This document shows, in pieces, positions 22,676 to 33,148 of a stretch of DNA of 64,000 nt; position 1 is the first letter of the stretch, and each line of letters starts with the position of its first letter. The notes under the pieces were generated by a model, which saw nothing but the letters and a program-made list of their open reading frames with translations, made no database searches and was not told the origin of the DNA. Where the stretch lies: NCBI RefSeq assembly GCF_025766255.1, contig NW_026516826.1:19769-83768 (forward strand). Direction: 5' to 3'. The stretch comes from Zychaea mexicana. Its lineage: Eukaryota; Mucoromycota; Mucoromycetes; Mucorales; Lichtheimiaceae. The position numbers and the translations under genes were made by a program.

Positions 22676-23692
22676 TTATTCTTCAGTGTTATTTTGCTCT
22701 CTATTATTTTGACTACGGGTGAGTCCTACAAGTGCTGCAATTACATCTGCAATCCGCTCCTCTACTCTGACCCTTCTTTCTTCTAACTGTCGTTGGCTTT
22801 CAGCTCTTCTGTTTTCAAGATCGACCATCGCTTGAAGCTGCTGTTGAAAACGTCGCTCATCGGCCGCTTCGCGCTCTGCGTCGAGTGTACGTTCTTGTTC
22901 GGTGAACTGTTCGAAGATGCTGTCAAGTTTTTCAAACAGCTGTTCATGGCCCCGCTCATGCGCCTCCAAAAGCTCGCCGCCCAAATCGTTGTTAACTCGT
23001 CGTCGCTGTGCTGGTGGTTGTTCCGCATCATCTGTGACAGAGTTGCCGGCATTTGCTTCATCATGAGTTCGAACCAGGTTGCCTTGACGATTTGAATCGA
23101 TTGTTACCGGCGCTATCACACTAGCATCGTCTTGGAGAAACGCCATCATCGCATTGTAGTGAGAGAACCTCTCTTGATTACGTCCTCCCCCATTTCCGGT
23201 CTGATTCGTTTCCCCAGTGAGTCTTTGGAAGCGTCGAAGGAGCTTATCCCATTTCTTCTTGCAAGCACTTCTGCTACGTCGATGTCCAGAACTGGTATCC
23301 TCAATGAACTTATTGTAGATCTTGTCCCACCATTCCCCTTTTTCTTGGTTGCTTCTACCGTTCTTCCAGCGAGTATAATATTCTTCGACAGCGCGGATCA
23401 ATTCTTCTTCTTCTTCTTCCATCCAGTCAGCAGTCGATTCTTCTTCCCTATCATCACCAGAGCCTACTGTATCGAGGTCAGAACCTTCACTGGCTTCAAC
23501 CGTTTCTGGTTCTTGCTGTTGCGTGACGGGAGGCGTTGGTCGTACAGGTTGACTACCGTTTCTTATGTTAAAACCTTGTGTTTCTGGTTCTTGCTGTTGG
23601 GTGACAGGAGGTGTTGATCGTACAAGCTGACTACCGTTTCTTCTGTTAAAACCTTGCGTAGTAGGAGACCAAATAATAAAATTGTCGCTCAT
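22676..23692 (-). CDS. Harbinger partner protein with Myb/SANT-like trihelix domain
   Basis: Start taken at the ATG at 23692 (MSDNFIIWSP), which is the start shared with the copy at 40399; an upstream in-frame ATG exists at 23764. Residues about 9-60 hold a tandem duplication of a ~27-residue block (TQGFN-RNGSQ-VR-TPPVTQQQEPE) present once in the other copy. The Myb-like region follows (WMEEEEEELIRAVEEYYTRW ... KKKWDKLLRRFQRL). A long glutamate/arginine-rich coiled coil (about residues 260-335) ends near the stop at 22676. In known Harbingers such proteins bind the element ends with the transposase. The frame is intact. Confidence 0.82.
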   Translation of the reverse strand: MSDNFIIWSPTTQGFNRRNGSQLVRSTPPVTQQQEPETQGFNIRNGSQPVRPTPPVTQQQEPETVEASEGSDLDTVGSGDDREEESTADWMEEEEEELIRAVEEYYTRWKNGRSNQEKGEWWDKIYNKFIEDTSSGHRRSRSACKKKWDKLLRRFQRLTGETNQTGNGGGRNQERFSHYNAMMAFLQDDASVIAPVTIDSNRQGNLVRTHDEANAGNSVTDDAEQPPAQRRRVNNDLGGELLEAHERGHEQLFEKLDSIFEQFTEQERTLDAEREAADERRFQQQLQAMVDLENRRAESQRQLEERRVRVEERIADVIAALVGLTRSQNNREQNNTEE

Positions 23693-24048
23693 GATAATAA
23701 AAGAAGATAAACGAAGTTGATGTGATAAAATAAGAAAGGGATAAATTTCGATGATAATTAGCATTTATTACTTCTTTATCCTGCCTATTTATATAGCCTG
23801 ACATTCGGTAGGCATTTATAATAAGGAAAGTATTCATTTTATGCTGTTTTGACGGTCAATCGTCTTTTTTTGTTCAATATCTCTTACTACTACTTGGAGA
23901 TGTGGACGAAAATAGTAATAGCATGGTCCGAACGCCCGCAAAATTGCTCTCAAAATGTCCGTATGGACTATCACAATTTTGGTAATACCTTACTTCTAAA
24001 TCAGGACCCCGTCCGGACGGCCGTTCGCCCTTTTTGAGAACACCCTTA

Positions 24049-24150
24049 TATTTTAAAATATCATCTTTATTTAGTGAGCTATTATATTCATCAAATACTA
24101 TTTTGAAATTTATAAAAAACTGTTCTTTTAACTTATTTATTAAGCAATCA
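24049..24150 (-). pseudogene. N-terminal fragment of the AT-rich DDE transposase
   Basis: Right of Harbinger A the minus strand reads CLINKLKEQFFINFKIVFDE and on to KDDILKYK, then joins in frame (through the TTA duplication) to TLLQEEIDKLIINEWG at 20428. No start codon is visible; a stop lies just upstream near 24160, so the true first exon is lost or lies beyond an intron. Confidence 0.6.
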
Positions 24151-24795
24151 GGGAAAACTTATAAGCTTAGGTAAATACCAAAATTAAATATCTATAATTA
24201 TTATTTATCCTATATTTTGATATTTAATTCATATATTAAATCAAAATTCAATTTTTAAAAAAAAGTATGTAAGTTTAAAATTAAATAAATAGTTTCTATA
24301 GTGATTTATTAAAACATCATTTCTATAAAAATTAAGTAAAAATATAATAGTAAGATCCTAACGATAATTTTTTTTAATTTTCTCCCTACAAACAAGGAAA
24401 ATTACTATATAAAGTAATAAAAATAAAGATTCCACAATTATATTTGCTATTGTAAATTATATTATGGATAATCTTAATTTTTAAAAAAATAATGTTTATT
24501 ACCTTTTTTAGAATTTTTTTTATTTTTTTTTTGTTGCTAGGTAATAAATATAATAATTTAGTATATAAAAATATATATTATTATTAAAAAAAACACATTT
24601 ATATAAAATTATTTTTAAACCATTAATCAATATTAAACTATTAAATATGTTATGTTTAATAATTGTAGGTTTAAACCCCCTATAGAAGGAGAGATATTTA
24701 AGGATGGATTAACTAAAAACCACCTATATACTAATACAAAGTTTTGAAAAAATTAAGTATACATACCTGCTATTACTGTACCTGGGAAAACATTT
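24151..24795. other. AT-rich spacer, then a fragment of the dispersed repeat
   Basis: No ORF or RNA gene seen. 24151-24660 is extremely AT-rich with long A and T runs and probably belongs to the AT-rich element. From about 24678 (CTATAGAAGGAGAGATATTT) to 24795 the sequence matches the distal part of the repeat found at 39.8 kb (reverse) and 48.4 kb. Confidence 0.6.
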
Positions 24796-24983
24796 AGCCG
24801 TCGGGGAAACTAATTACCCATCTATTTTTCTTTTTAGGAAGTCACGTGGTCTACGCCACTTACTAAGCCCCTAAGGAGTGACTGTAAGAATATACCCGGT
24901 GGCTTGATGGCTTGGTAAGTGGCATAGATCACGTGACTTCCTAAAAAGGAAGAATAGACGGGTAATTGGTTTCCCCGACGGCT
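24796..24983. repeat. Inverted-repeat (foldback) sequence
   Basis: A ~68-base arm starting AGCCGTCGGGGAAAC (24796-24863) is repeated inverted at 24915-24983 ending GTTTCCCCGACGGCT, with a ~50-base spacer. Each arm contains CACGTGAC-TTCCTAAAAAGG. One arm alone recurs at 39680-39757. The right arm originally ran on into sequence that now lies beyond Harbinger element C, at 32571. Confidence 0.8.
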
Positions 24984-25529
24984 AAGGGTACTCTCAAGCA
25001 ACGTGAGTCAACGTCGACACATAATTCTTAGAATGGAAATTCGGAAGAAATAAAAAAAAATTGTATCCCACTGTGAAACCATAGCTAATTCCAAATGTGC
25101 CTATGTCGACTCATTTGCTTGAGAGATACAGTTGCTAAAACAGGTAATGATAGCAGATATCAACAATAAGTGAAAACCAATGCGAGTTTCCCCTAGATAT
25201 GACCATCAATTATACTTCAAAAAGGGTTCTGATTTCTTTACCGATGTATAACTGACAGCTACGGTTGTATCTGGCAGCATGATAGATGTAACTCTGAATA
25301 TTGATAGAAAACTAAAACACTAGTAGCAAAAAAAGCGGCAGATAGTCTATTATTGCATGATGGAGATAGGTGAAGATCCTATCATGAAGGTGAAGATACT
25401 ATGATTTGCGTTTGCAATCCTAACAGCTTGTGAAAACTGTATGTGTAATTCTCCCATAAGCGATTCGGGTATATATAAAAGTAAGGTACGTTCAGTAGGA
25501 AGATGAGTAATTAACTTTTTTTTTTCAAA

Positions 25530-26645
25530 ATGTCATCCCAAGAACAAACACCTCGTGAACTCTCAATTGTTATCGTTAATCCTAGTGGTGCAGGTCGTGG
25601 CAGTGGCTCTGGAAGTCGTGGCGGTCGTGGTCGTGGTAGTCGTAGCAGTCGTGGCAGTCGTGGCGGTCGTGGTGGTCATGGTAATAGTAGCGACAATCGA
25701 AGCAGCACTCCTATTGTTCAAGCTAATAACTAGTCCAACAGCAACATGCAAAGCAACGAAAGCAACAACGACACCACTACATCCCAATCTTTTGTCCCAA
25801 CACAAAGCTCCCCTGAACATTGGATTGAGGCTGAAGAAAGGGCGTTGCTAACCGCAGTCTCTAAACATTATGATGAGCTTACGCATCTAAGAGACAATAA
25901 TCATCGCGGCCGTACATGGGATGCAATCATTGAAGATTTCAAGAAAGAGTGTACACCTCTAGCATCACCAACTGTTACTAATGGCACTTAAGAAAGCGAA
26001 CAGTCTTTGGACGAGCAGCAGCCAGCACCTTCGTCTCTTGTCGTCGAGCCGAGCAGTATTTCGAGCGACGATCAAGCGACATCATCACCATCAGCAGCAG
26101 CAGCAACAGCAACAGATCCATCGGCTTCAGACTTTACAAATGATAACAGTACTGTTGAAACTTTCGGTAATGTACGAACCAAGCGCACCATCAAAACCAA
26201 GTGGGAAAGAATGTGCAGTCGTTACCATTCGTGCTTTACTGAACGCTATCGGCAGACTGGAGGGTCCGGTGATATAGACGACTGGTATTTATACGATGAT
26301 ATATATGCATTACTGAAGGATGACCCGAGGTTCAATCCTGAATTCCAGTTCGATTCTTTCTGAGGCATTCGTCGTCGCGCCGATACACAAACAGCAACCG
26401 ACAGCACGCTGCAGCCATCCGCAAGACGTCGACGATTGACTCCTGCAGAATTGCAGCATGAAGGTGTACTTGAGTGGATCGATGCCGCCAACCAGTAGAG
26501 CAAGGAAGCGAGGTCACAGCTGATCGAGCTACTCGATCAGCAACATAAGGAAATCCTTGAAGCTTAAGAAAGGCGCCACCAGCAACAGCAACACACACAA
26601 CAGAGCTTTTTAGATTTAATGAAGCAACTTATTGACAAGATGTAG
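25530..26645 (+). pseudogene. Harbinger C partner ORF with RGG-like repeat and Myb-like region, five stops
   Basis: One frame runs without any shift from the ATG at 25530 to the TAG at 26643-26645 but is broken by stops at about 25731 (TAG), 25989 (TAA), 26361 (TGA), 26497 (TAG) and 26565 (TAA). Each stop can be explained by one C-to-T change in CAG, CAA or CGA. The N-terminus has a Gly-Arg-Ser repeat (about 25585-25690). A Myb-like segment follows (HWIEAEERALLTAVSKHYDE) and later TKRTIKTKWERMCSRYHSCF; the end is glutamine-rich. It is the counterpart of the ORF at 22676-23692 but only distantly related. Confidence 0.75.
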
Positions 26646-26759
26646 AATCTTTTTTGTTTGATTTTTTATTTTAAATTCAATAAAGTTTTTTTTCCTTCAG
26701 GTTTTTTTATATAATCAAGTGCCTCAAAAGATAACTAGTTATGAAGACATATCTATTTT

Positions 26760-28307
26760 CTATCTGCATCTATAATGGCGATTATATTGACGGAAGCTCT
26801 CACGATCGCTACGCCGATTCTCGTACAAGTACTGTACTAGTTCATTACGTTTCCGCACACCTTCATTTTGTAGTTGCGTGGCAGTACAGCACGTACCACG
26901 ACCTCTGTCATTAATAGAGTCAGAAACTTCGAGTGGCTCTAGAAGCAAATCATCGGTTATCGGATTAGGTACAAATGTGCTTTCGGCATGAAGATCGTCG
27001 TGATCAATGCATAAATTATGCAGAATACAGCAAGCAACAATCGTCATTGTCATTGATTCTACATCCAGTAAATACAGCTCGTTACGTAGAAAACGCCATC
27101 TGCACACCAATTGGCCAAATGCCCGTTCAATAACGTTACGCATTCTCGAATGAATATAATTGAAATGCGCGTTGTCACTGTGGCGGGGTGCTTGAGCATC
27201 AGGAAATGGTGTTATCAACCACGGGAGCAAAGGGTATACCGAATCTATGAACAAAAAATGGAATGTCAGAAATATGTACCGTGATTTCAACGATGGTCTA
27301 TGCTAAACAATTTGTTCTTTACCTCCAAGTATAAATGTTCCATTTGGGCACACGGATTCTGGGTTAGCAAGAAGTTCGTCATAAAAAGCAGTAGCTTGAA
27401 AGGCTCTTGAATCGTGATTTCGGCCTATAGTATAAAAGTCGTATATATTAGCCAAAAAAGCAACTAAAATAATTACATTAATATGTCATGCCTTACTGCT
27501 CTGCCCTGCATGGATGTAGGTGAATCGCTTTTCTGAATCACAAATGGCAACCATGTTCAACGAGTAGTTGTTTTTTCTGTCGACAAAGCGATCACCACTG
27601 TCACCTGGTTTGAAGATTCGAACGAGCTTCCCATCCAAAGCACCGAGTACATTTAGGAGGTGAGTAGGTCCGACTTCAAATATTGGTCCAAGCTCTCCAT
27701 ATTGGAACCCTTCAACAGTTGCCTTGATAGCTTCATTTCTGGTCGGCCATCGGATTATACCACCTTGACAGTCGGCCATTGCCTCTAAAAATCGCTTGGT
27801 AAAATTTCTGTAGGATCCATGCGATGTACCAAGCAAAGTTTCGGCCATACGGTAACTGACATGAGCATTGGCAAATCTCCAGATTATCAGGCCGACTTGG
27901 ATGAACATAGGTGTGGCGTTTTGTGCCGTAAATTGATACAATCGATGTTGCGACAACATATTTACGAGGGCATTGAAAGTGGCTGGTTTCATACGATAAT
28001 GCGATTTGAATCCACCTGGTCCATCTATGTCCGGAAGAGCTGGATGTGTAACTTCCCAGTATGTCGTATTTTTAACTCGATTGACGCGTTGCATAACACG
28101 GAAATGTAGCGGCGATGATACAGCTGAAAGGATATGATCAAGAGAAAAAATGGTTTGGTACATTGGCAAAACAGTGTTGATCATGGAGAGTTGGTTGATA
28201 TCGTCGTAGTCATTATTCGCAAGAAAAAAAAAGATGTAGCCTTCAATCAAAAGAAGTAGGATGCTGATGATCGTTCTTCTGTGGACAATTTCTTGCTGGG
28301 AATCCAT
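26760..28307 (-). CDS. PIF/Harbinger transposase of element C
   Basis: Start at 28307 (MDSQQEIVHRR). Exon 1 to about 27500 contains a hydrophobic N-terminal stretch, SHYRMKPATFNALVNML and the first Asp in LLNVLGALDGKLVRIF. A middle exon (about 27425-27325) reads GRNHDSRAFQATAFYDELL with the second Asp and NGTFILGG. The last exon (about 27245-26760) begins DSVYPLLPWLITPF and has NVIERAFGQLVCRWRFLRNE with the catalytic Glu and CCILHNLCID. No clear stop was seen in the exons, in contrast to its partner ORF. The protein is related to, but well diverged from, the one at 20837-22424. Confidence 0.82.
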
Positions 28308-28565
28308 AATGATAGACAGAAGGTAGGATGAAGGATATAAAAAGTGCGAATAAAAGTTGAGTGGAACAAAACAAGAAGTATTACTCAAAGTCGCTGTATA
28401 TATAGAAGATATTTTCTTATCGGTAATGCGGGTACTGCATTACCTTGATAGTTACGAAAACATAATTATTTTTATTAAAAATAATTGTTTTTCGATATCT
28501 AAATAAAAAATAAATATGTAATGTAGAAAATTAATATAAAATGTAAACAGCGGTCAACTGCATCA

Positions 28566-28736
28566 TATGAAATAGAAAGTATTATTGGTCATAAAAAAGA
28601 AAATAATGCATATTTGTTTCAGGTAAAATGGGTTGGATATAGTAATAATGATAATAGTTAGTTATCTATTGATATGTTTAACCAAAAAGATTTATTAAAA
28701 GCATATATTGAAGAGCATAATCTAGGCATATTATAA
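28566..28736 (+). pseudogene. Orphan chromodomain, second copy
   Basis: Reads YEIESIIGHKKENNAYLFQV then KWVGYSNNDNS, a TAG at 28659-28661 where the other copy has Trp, and LSIDMFNQKDLLKAYIEEHN to a TAA at 28736. It is the tail of an AT-rich DDE-chromodomain gene whose transposase part is missing here. It converges on the zinc-motif ORF that ends at 28754. Confidence 0.72.
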
Positions 28737-28839
28737 ATAATATATATAATCTTTTATGGAAGAATGTTATTGAAGCATAAGAAAAAGGGATTTCCTATTG
28801 TAATTTTTATAGGTTTTCTTTTTTTTTTCTTTTTCATTA

Positions 28840-31168
28840 CAGTGGTCCCCCGCTTTTTGCAGCAGCGGTTTTTGGTGGAAAAAACTGCAAAAAGTGGGGA
28901 ACTGCAAAAAGTGAGGATGAGTATGAGATGTTACACAGACTGAGTCTATTATGTTAATTAAGTGTCAATGATAGTAAACCAATTAAAAGATATCGGTGCT
29001 GTGCTGAGGCTACTTATTATAACTCAACTCTTATATAAAAGGCTGTCGTCTCACTCTTGATGTTTATATACTGCACTATCGACATCTCCACACCACTATG
29101 GTAAAAGCGAAATACCAAAAGCTTACTGACGAGCAAAACGACGCTTTATATCAACATTACATTGCTCAAGAGCAAAAAAATCACAAGATTACTTATGGCC
29201 AATTGCTTGACTGGGCTAAAGGAAAATACAAGCTTGAAAATGTTCCCAACGAAACAACTATCTCGAGAATGATCATGAAAAGAAAGCGAGATGAAGAGAA
29301 GGGTGTTGACAGTAGTAAAAGACAAAAGTCGCGTGCAAAGTTTCCCGTAGGTCTAAATTATTCGAATACTTCTTCGCTATCCATATAATTAATAAAGAAC
29401 AAATAGGAATTGGAATATGCCCTCTATACGTGGATAGAGCAAAGATTTTTTGAGAAGATCCCAGTCAATTGGGATATTATCAGAAAAGCCGGTGAAAATT
29501 TTGCAGCCAAACTGAGTATTCCGTCCAACGAACTGACGTTCTCAAATGGTTGGCAAAATCGCTTCCAAAACCGCTACAAGTTGAAGGTGCAAACAATCAG
29601 TGGTGAAGCAAGCTCTGCTAATGTCACACTAGCAGAAGCTCAGCTGCCGGAAATCCAGGAAGTCTTGAGAAATTATCCCCTAAGAGACATCTACAATATG
29701 GATGAGACTGCAGTATTCTACGCAAGTGCCCCCGTGACTACCATTGCACCTAGGTCATTCAAAGGATTCAAACAGGATAAATCGCGGTTGACATTAGTCC
29801 TCACAGTGAATGCTGATGGTTCTGATAAGTGGTATCCTTGGTTCATTGGCAAGGCAAAGCGGCCAAATTGTTTCGATCAAGTATGTGATACTTCTTCAAG
29901 GTCAAATTGATGACTTACTCACAAATGTCTTTTACGCAATCATAGGCCCAAAGAAAGAAAATCGATATCTCCAAGTACTGTGGAAATGCCAATGCTTGGA
30001 TGACCCGTGAGATTTTTAAGAAATATCTCACAATGTTAGACAATTCTATGGTCTATCAAAAGCGAAAGATTGCTTTGCTGCTTGACAACTTTTCCAGTCA
30101 CTACTGTGATTATGTCCCGAAGAACATCGAGCTGGTGTATTTGCCGCCAAATACAACTTCATTAATGCAACCTTTGGATGCCGGCATTATTCGCAGCTTT
30201 AAAGTACATTTCAAGTATGTTTTGTGATGATTAGTGATCTACTTGCATGCATTGTAGATGGAAATACTAAGGCTATTATTTCTGTTATTGTAATAGGAAT
30301 CTGCAATATGAGCATGCATATAACAGCATTCAAGAGCGCCTGGAGAAAGGCCTACCTGCTAATAATGGCAACACGTTCCGTGTTAATGTTTTGACCGGAA
30401 TTGCATGGTGCCATCAAGCTTGGAAAAAAGTCTCTGAATCTACCATTAGGAACTGTTACCAAAAAACAGGGGTAGTAGAGAAAGTAATTGATGACAATGT
30501 CAACAGTGCATCAGATAATGCAGATGAGGTAGCTCTTGGTCAGATTGACGATCACTTGAACCTCATTTATGGCATTGAAAATCTGGAAAGCTTCACTTTT
30601 GATGCAGATCCACCTGAGGAAATTGCAGCTGTCCATCCACTGCTTTCCGATGAAGAGATTGTTCAATCTGTGCTCCAAGAAGAGATAAAAGCAGGTGATA
30701 ATGTTGCTGATAATGATCGTGATGATGGGGACCAAGGTGCTCACTCTGAATCGGTACTTCCAGCATATACTATGCGGGAAAAAATCAGAACTCTAGAAAA
30801 AACTATCAGTATTCTAGATGCCCCAGAACACCAAAGAGTCCGAGACGAACTCAGAAAGATTCGAGATGATATAAGAAAGCAAAGCCAGACCATACAATCT
30901 TCAATTACCGCGTATCTTTAGCTGTAAAAAGTTTGTGTAATAAAAATTATCTCTTTATGGAAATAAGGTAGATGTCACTGGTTCGAGACTCTGTGTCCCA
31001 GGCTCCCGAGTCAATAGCGGAAAATTGCAGGTCCCCATTTTTGGCCTGCAAAATGCAAAAAGTGAGGAAACTGCAATTTTATTAAGTGATGAGCGGGTTT
31101 GCTCCAAAAAAATCTGCAAAAACTGAGGATCTGCAAAAAGCGGGGCTGCAAAAAGCGGGGGACCACTG
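28840..31168 (+). mobile_element. pogo/Tigger-type element 2
   Basis: Ends CAGTGGTCCCCCGCTTTTTG at 28840 and its complement ending at 31168, flanked by TA (28838-28839, 31169-31170). It has the same architecture as element 1 (8322-10766), with a different TIR variant (CAGTGGTCC versus CAGTGAACC). It is 2329 bp and sits inside a coding sequence of the AT-rich element. Confidence 0.93.
29098..30921 (+). CDS. pogo-family transposase, copy 2
   Basis: Starts MVKAKYQKLTDEQNDALYQH at 29098. Exon 2 (from about 29408) has the CENP-B-type HTH and DIYNMDETAVFYASAP with the first Asp. It reads on through GSDKWYPWFIGKAKRPNCF, so it lacks the intron that copy 1 has after DKW. The next exon (from about 29945) has RKIALLLDNFSSHYCD (second Asp) and PPNTTSLMQPLDAGII (third Asp). 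The final exon (from about 30298) ends at the TAG at 30921. Protein similarity to copy 1 runs end to end, but DNA and introns are diverged, so the two are separate lineages rather than recent duplicates. No disabling stop was seen. Confidence 0.85.
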
Positions 31169-31540
31169 TATAAAATTATCTGCATACTGTATATTTAAAT
31201 TTTTTTCTTCATTTTTTATAGATATATTTTTTGATTCTATATCGTTGTTACTGTTAAATGCTAACTGTTTTTGTTTTTTACGAATATGAGCTTTACTATG
31301 TTTGCAACAAAGATAATCTTTTTTAGTACCTTCTGGTATATTTGTTCTAATTTTACTGGAACAGAATTGACCTTCTCGTTTTCCCCGTTTAAATTTATGA
31401 GTACAAAAATCATTATTCATACTCAAATATAAGAAATAGTCTGATGAAAATGTATCTTTTATTTTCTTATCAATTTTTTTTTGTATTTTTTTTATTAATT
31501 TTTTTTTATTTTCTAAAAAATGATCAAATTCAGATTCCAT

Positions 31541-32190
31541 AAAGATGTTTATTTCTTTACGTAAATTCTATTGAAGTTGAATGTGATTGAGTGGAAGATA
31601 ATCATTAATTGCAACCATTATTAAACCTTTGGATGATTTTATTTTTATTTAAAAATAAAATTCAATTTTATATATAATTTAAATCTTTGGATGATTTTGT
31701 TTTTATTTAAAAATAAAATTCAATTTTATAAAAAAAAGTAATTGAGTTTAAAATTTATTTATTAGTAAATACTAATGGTTATAACTCTGCAACATTATTA
31801 CATTTAAATTATTTATATATTCTTGTCCAGACGGGTCTAAAGACCCCTAAATAGTAAAATGCCAAAATAATTTTTTAGCATTCTACTATTTTCAGATGTA
31901 AACATCTGACCAGACGGAAAGAAAAAAAAAGAATGTTTTTTTTTATTTCTTAATTAACATTTATATTAACAAAAAGAAAATATTCTTTTTCTTTTTTTCC
32001 GTCTGGTATAAATATTTTGAAAAAATATTTATTAGTAAATTGACAAAATAAATTTATTTATTTTTGTCATTTTACTATTTTTATAAAAATTAAAATCAAT
32101 TTAACAACAATTTTAAATTTTTGTTACTAACAAAAAGTTTGTTACCGATAGTTTTTATATAAATACAGTTGGTAATGCATATGCGCCAAT
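31541..32190. other. AT-rich element end, with a CCAGACGG foldback insert
   Basis: Contains the outer end of the AT-rich element. On the minus strand it reads GCATATGCATTACCAACTGT at about 32190, and it is repeated in opposite orientation at 35133-35250. Between them, 31826-32007 is an inserted palindromic block whose ends are CCAGACGG and CCGTCTGG, with a third inverted copy at 31910. No gene seen. Confidence 0.6.
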
Positions 32191-32639
32191 GTTCTTATCA
32201 TTTCATGATATGTAGAACTATGGAATCGGTTCCGTCTAAACAACAAGTTAGTATATCTAATGTTATGTAAAATGGTACACTTGACCCTCCTGGGTATTGC
32301 TTGATAGATAATTAAATATCAAAGTAATATTTTCTCAGTCGCATGGACGTGTAACAAAAGATCCGAGACGATATCCTTTTTGGGAGTGCTGTGTCAACCA
32401 AGGGGTCGACACAGCAGTTTTGCTCTTCATTTCCTTATCAAGGATATGATATAAATTACATAAAAAAATCCTGTGTTCATTGTATCACTTTTATTCGACT
32501 CCCGAACAACGCGCTATTACTATTTCTAGGGTGTGTCGACGTTGACTCACATTGCTTGAGAGTACCCTAAATGTTTTCTCAGGTACAGCAATAGCAGATG
32601 TGTATACTTAATTTTTTAAAATCTTTGCGTTGGTGAAGT

Positions 32640-33148
32640 GGTCTGGGTGACCGTAAGAATTTACCCAGTGTGACTGGTTTTCCTGACATGTGACTACTTC
32701 TCCTCAGAAGTAACTGTTTTTTCTTGACTACCATATATAGAAAGCGGGTGACCGTAAGAATTTACCCTATGCGACTGTTTTTTTTATGTGTGACTGCTTT
32801 TTCTAAAAAGTGACTGTTTTCCTCGACTACTATATATAGAAAGGGGATTACCCTAAGATTTTTCCCAGGGTAACTGCTTATCCTCAACTTGTGACTGCTT
32901 TTCCTCAAAAGTGACTGTTTATCTTCGACTACCATATATAGAAAGGGGGTGACCGTAAGAATTTACATAGTGTGACTGCTTTTTTTGATATGTGACTGCT
33001 TTTCCTCAAAAGGGACTGTTTATCCTCAACTACCATATATAGAAAGGGGGTGACTGTAACAATTTACCCGGTGTAACTGCTTTTCCTCGACATGTGACTG
33101 CTTTACCTCAAAAGTGACTGTTTCTCCTCGACTACTATATATAGAAAG
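32640..33148 (+). repeat. ~105-bp tandem repeat, five units
   Basis: Each unit has GGGTGACCGTAAGAATTTAC, then TGTGACTGCTTTTCCTC, AAAGTGACTGTTT and ends CTACCATATATAGAAAG. Unit ends fall near 32742, 32842, 32944, 33047 and 33148. Units are 100-106 bases with scattered changes. A single related GTGACTGTAAGAATATACCC lies in the foldback spacer at 24878. No protein coding is evident. Confidence 0.85.

Larger units (their letters stand above)
20429..24045 (+). mobile_element. PIF/Harbinger element A, apparently complete
   Basis: Ends are GGGTGTTCTCAAAAAGGGCG at 20429 and its complement ending at 24045, flanked by TTA at 20426-20428 and 24046-24048. The left end continues into a perfect 20-base palindrome (20443-20462) centred on CGGCCG, and the right end contains the same CGGCCGTTCGCCC. 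The element holds a transposase on the plus strand and a Myb-like partner on the minus strand. It lies inside the AT-rich DDE gene, whose reading frame resumes on the other side. Confidence 0.92.
28754..31540 (-). pseudogene. Zinc-motif ORF split by pogo element 2
   Basis: Minus strand. 31540-31169 encodes a lysine-rich protein with CTHKFKRGKREGQFCSSKIR ... DYLCCKHSKAHIRKK, a Cys/His cluster likely to bind zinc. The pogo element interrupts it at a TA. On the other side (28839 down to 28754) the frame resumes without shift as a lysine run and PIKITIGNPFFLCFN before a TAA. The ORF at 35413 has the same order, including CCTHSKKHVRKK and LGNP near its end. I do not recognise the family. The gene was apparently intact before the insertion. 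Confidence 0.62.
24986..32567. mobile_element. PIF/Harbinger element C carrying two nested insertions
   Basis: A ~36-base inverted end GGGTACTCTCAAGCAA-GTGAG (one mismatch) is at 24986 and, complemented, ends at 32567. TAA flanks both sides (24983-24985, 32568-32570). The uninterrupted site, CGGCTAAACGTTTTC, is preserved in the repeat copy near 39755, which confirms the insertion. Partner ORF 25530-26645 and transposase 28307-26760 belong to it. The segment from about 28440 to 32190 is a later AT-rich element with a pogo element inside. Confidence 0.8.

Noticed and set aside
25003..25135. Separate ~135-bp MITE at the left end of Harbinger C
   Set aside because: CTTGAGAGATAC at 25130 is only a partial inverted match; the full-length match is at 32567 with a TAA duplication.
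32640..33148. Array considered as CRISPR-like
   Set aside because: The whole ~105-bp unit is repeated with no variable spacers and no cas genes.
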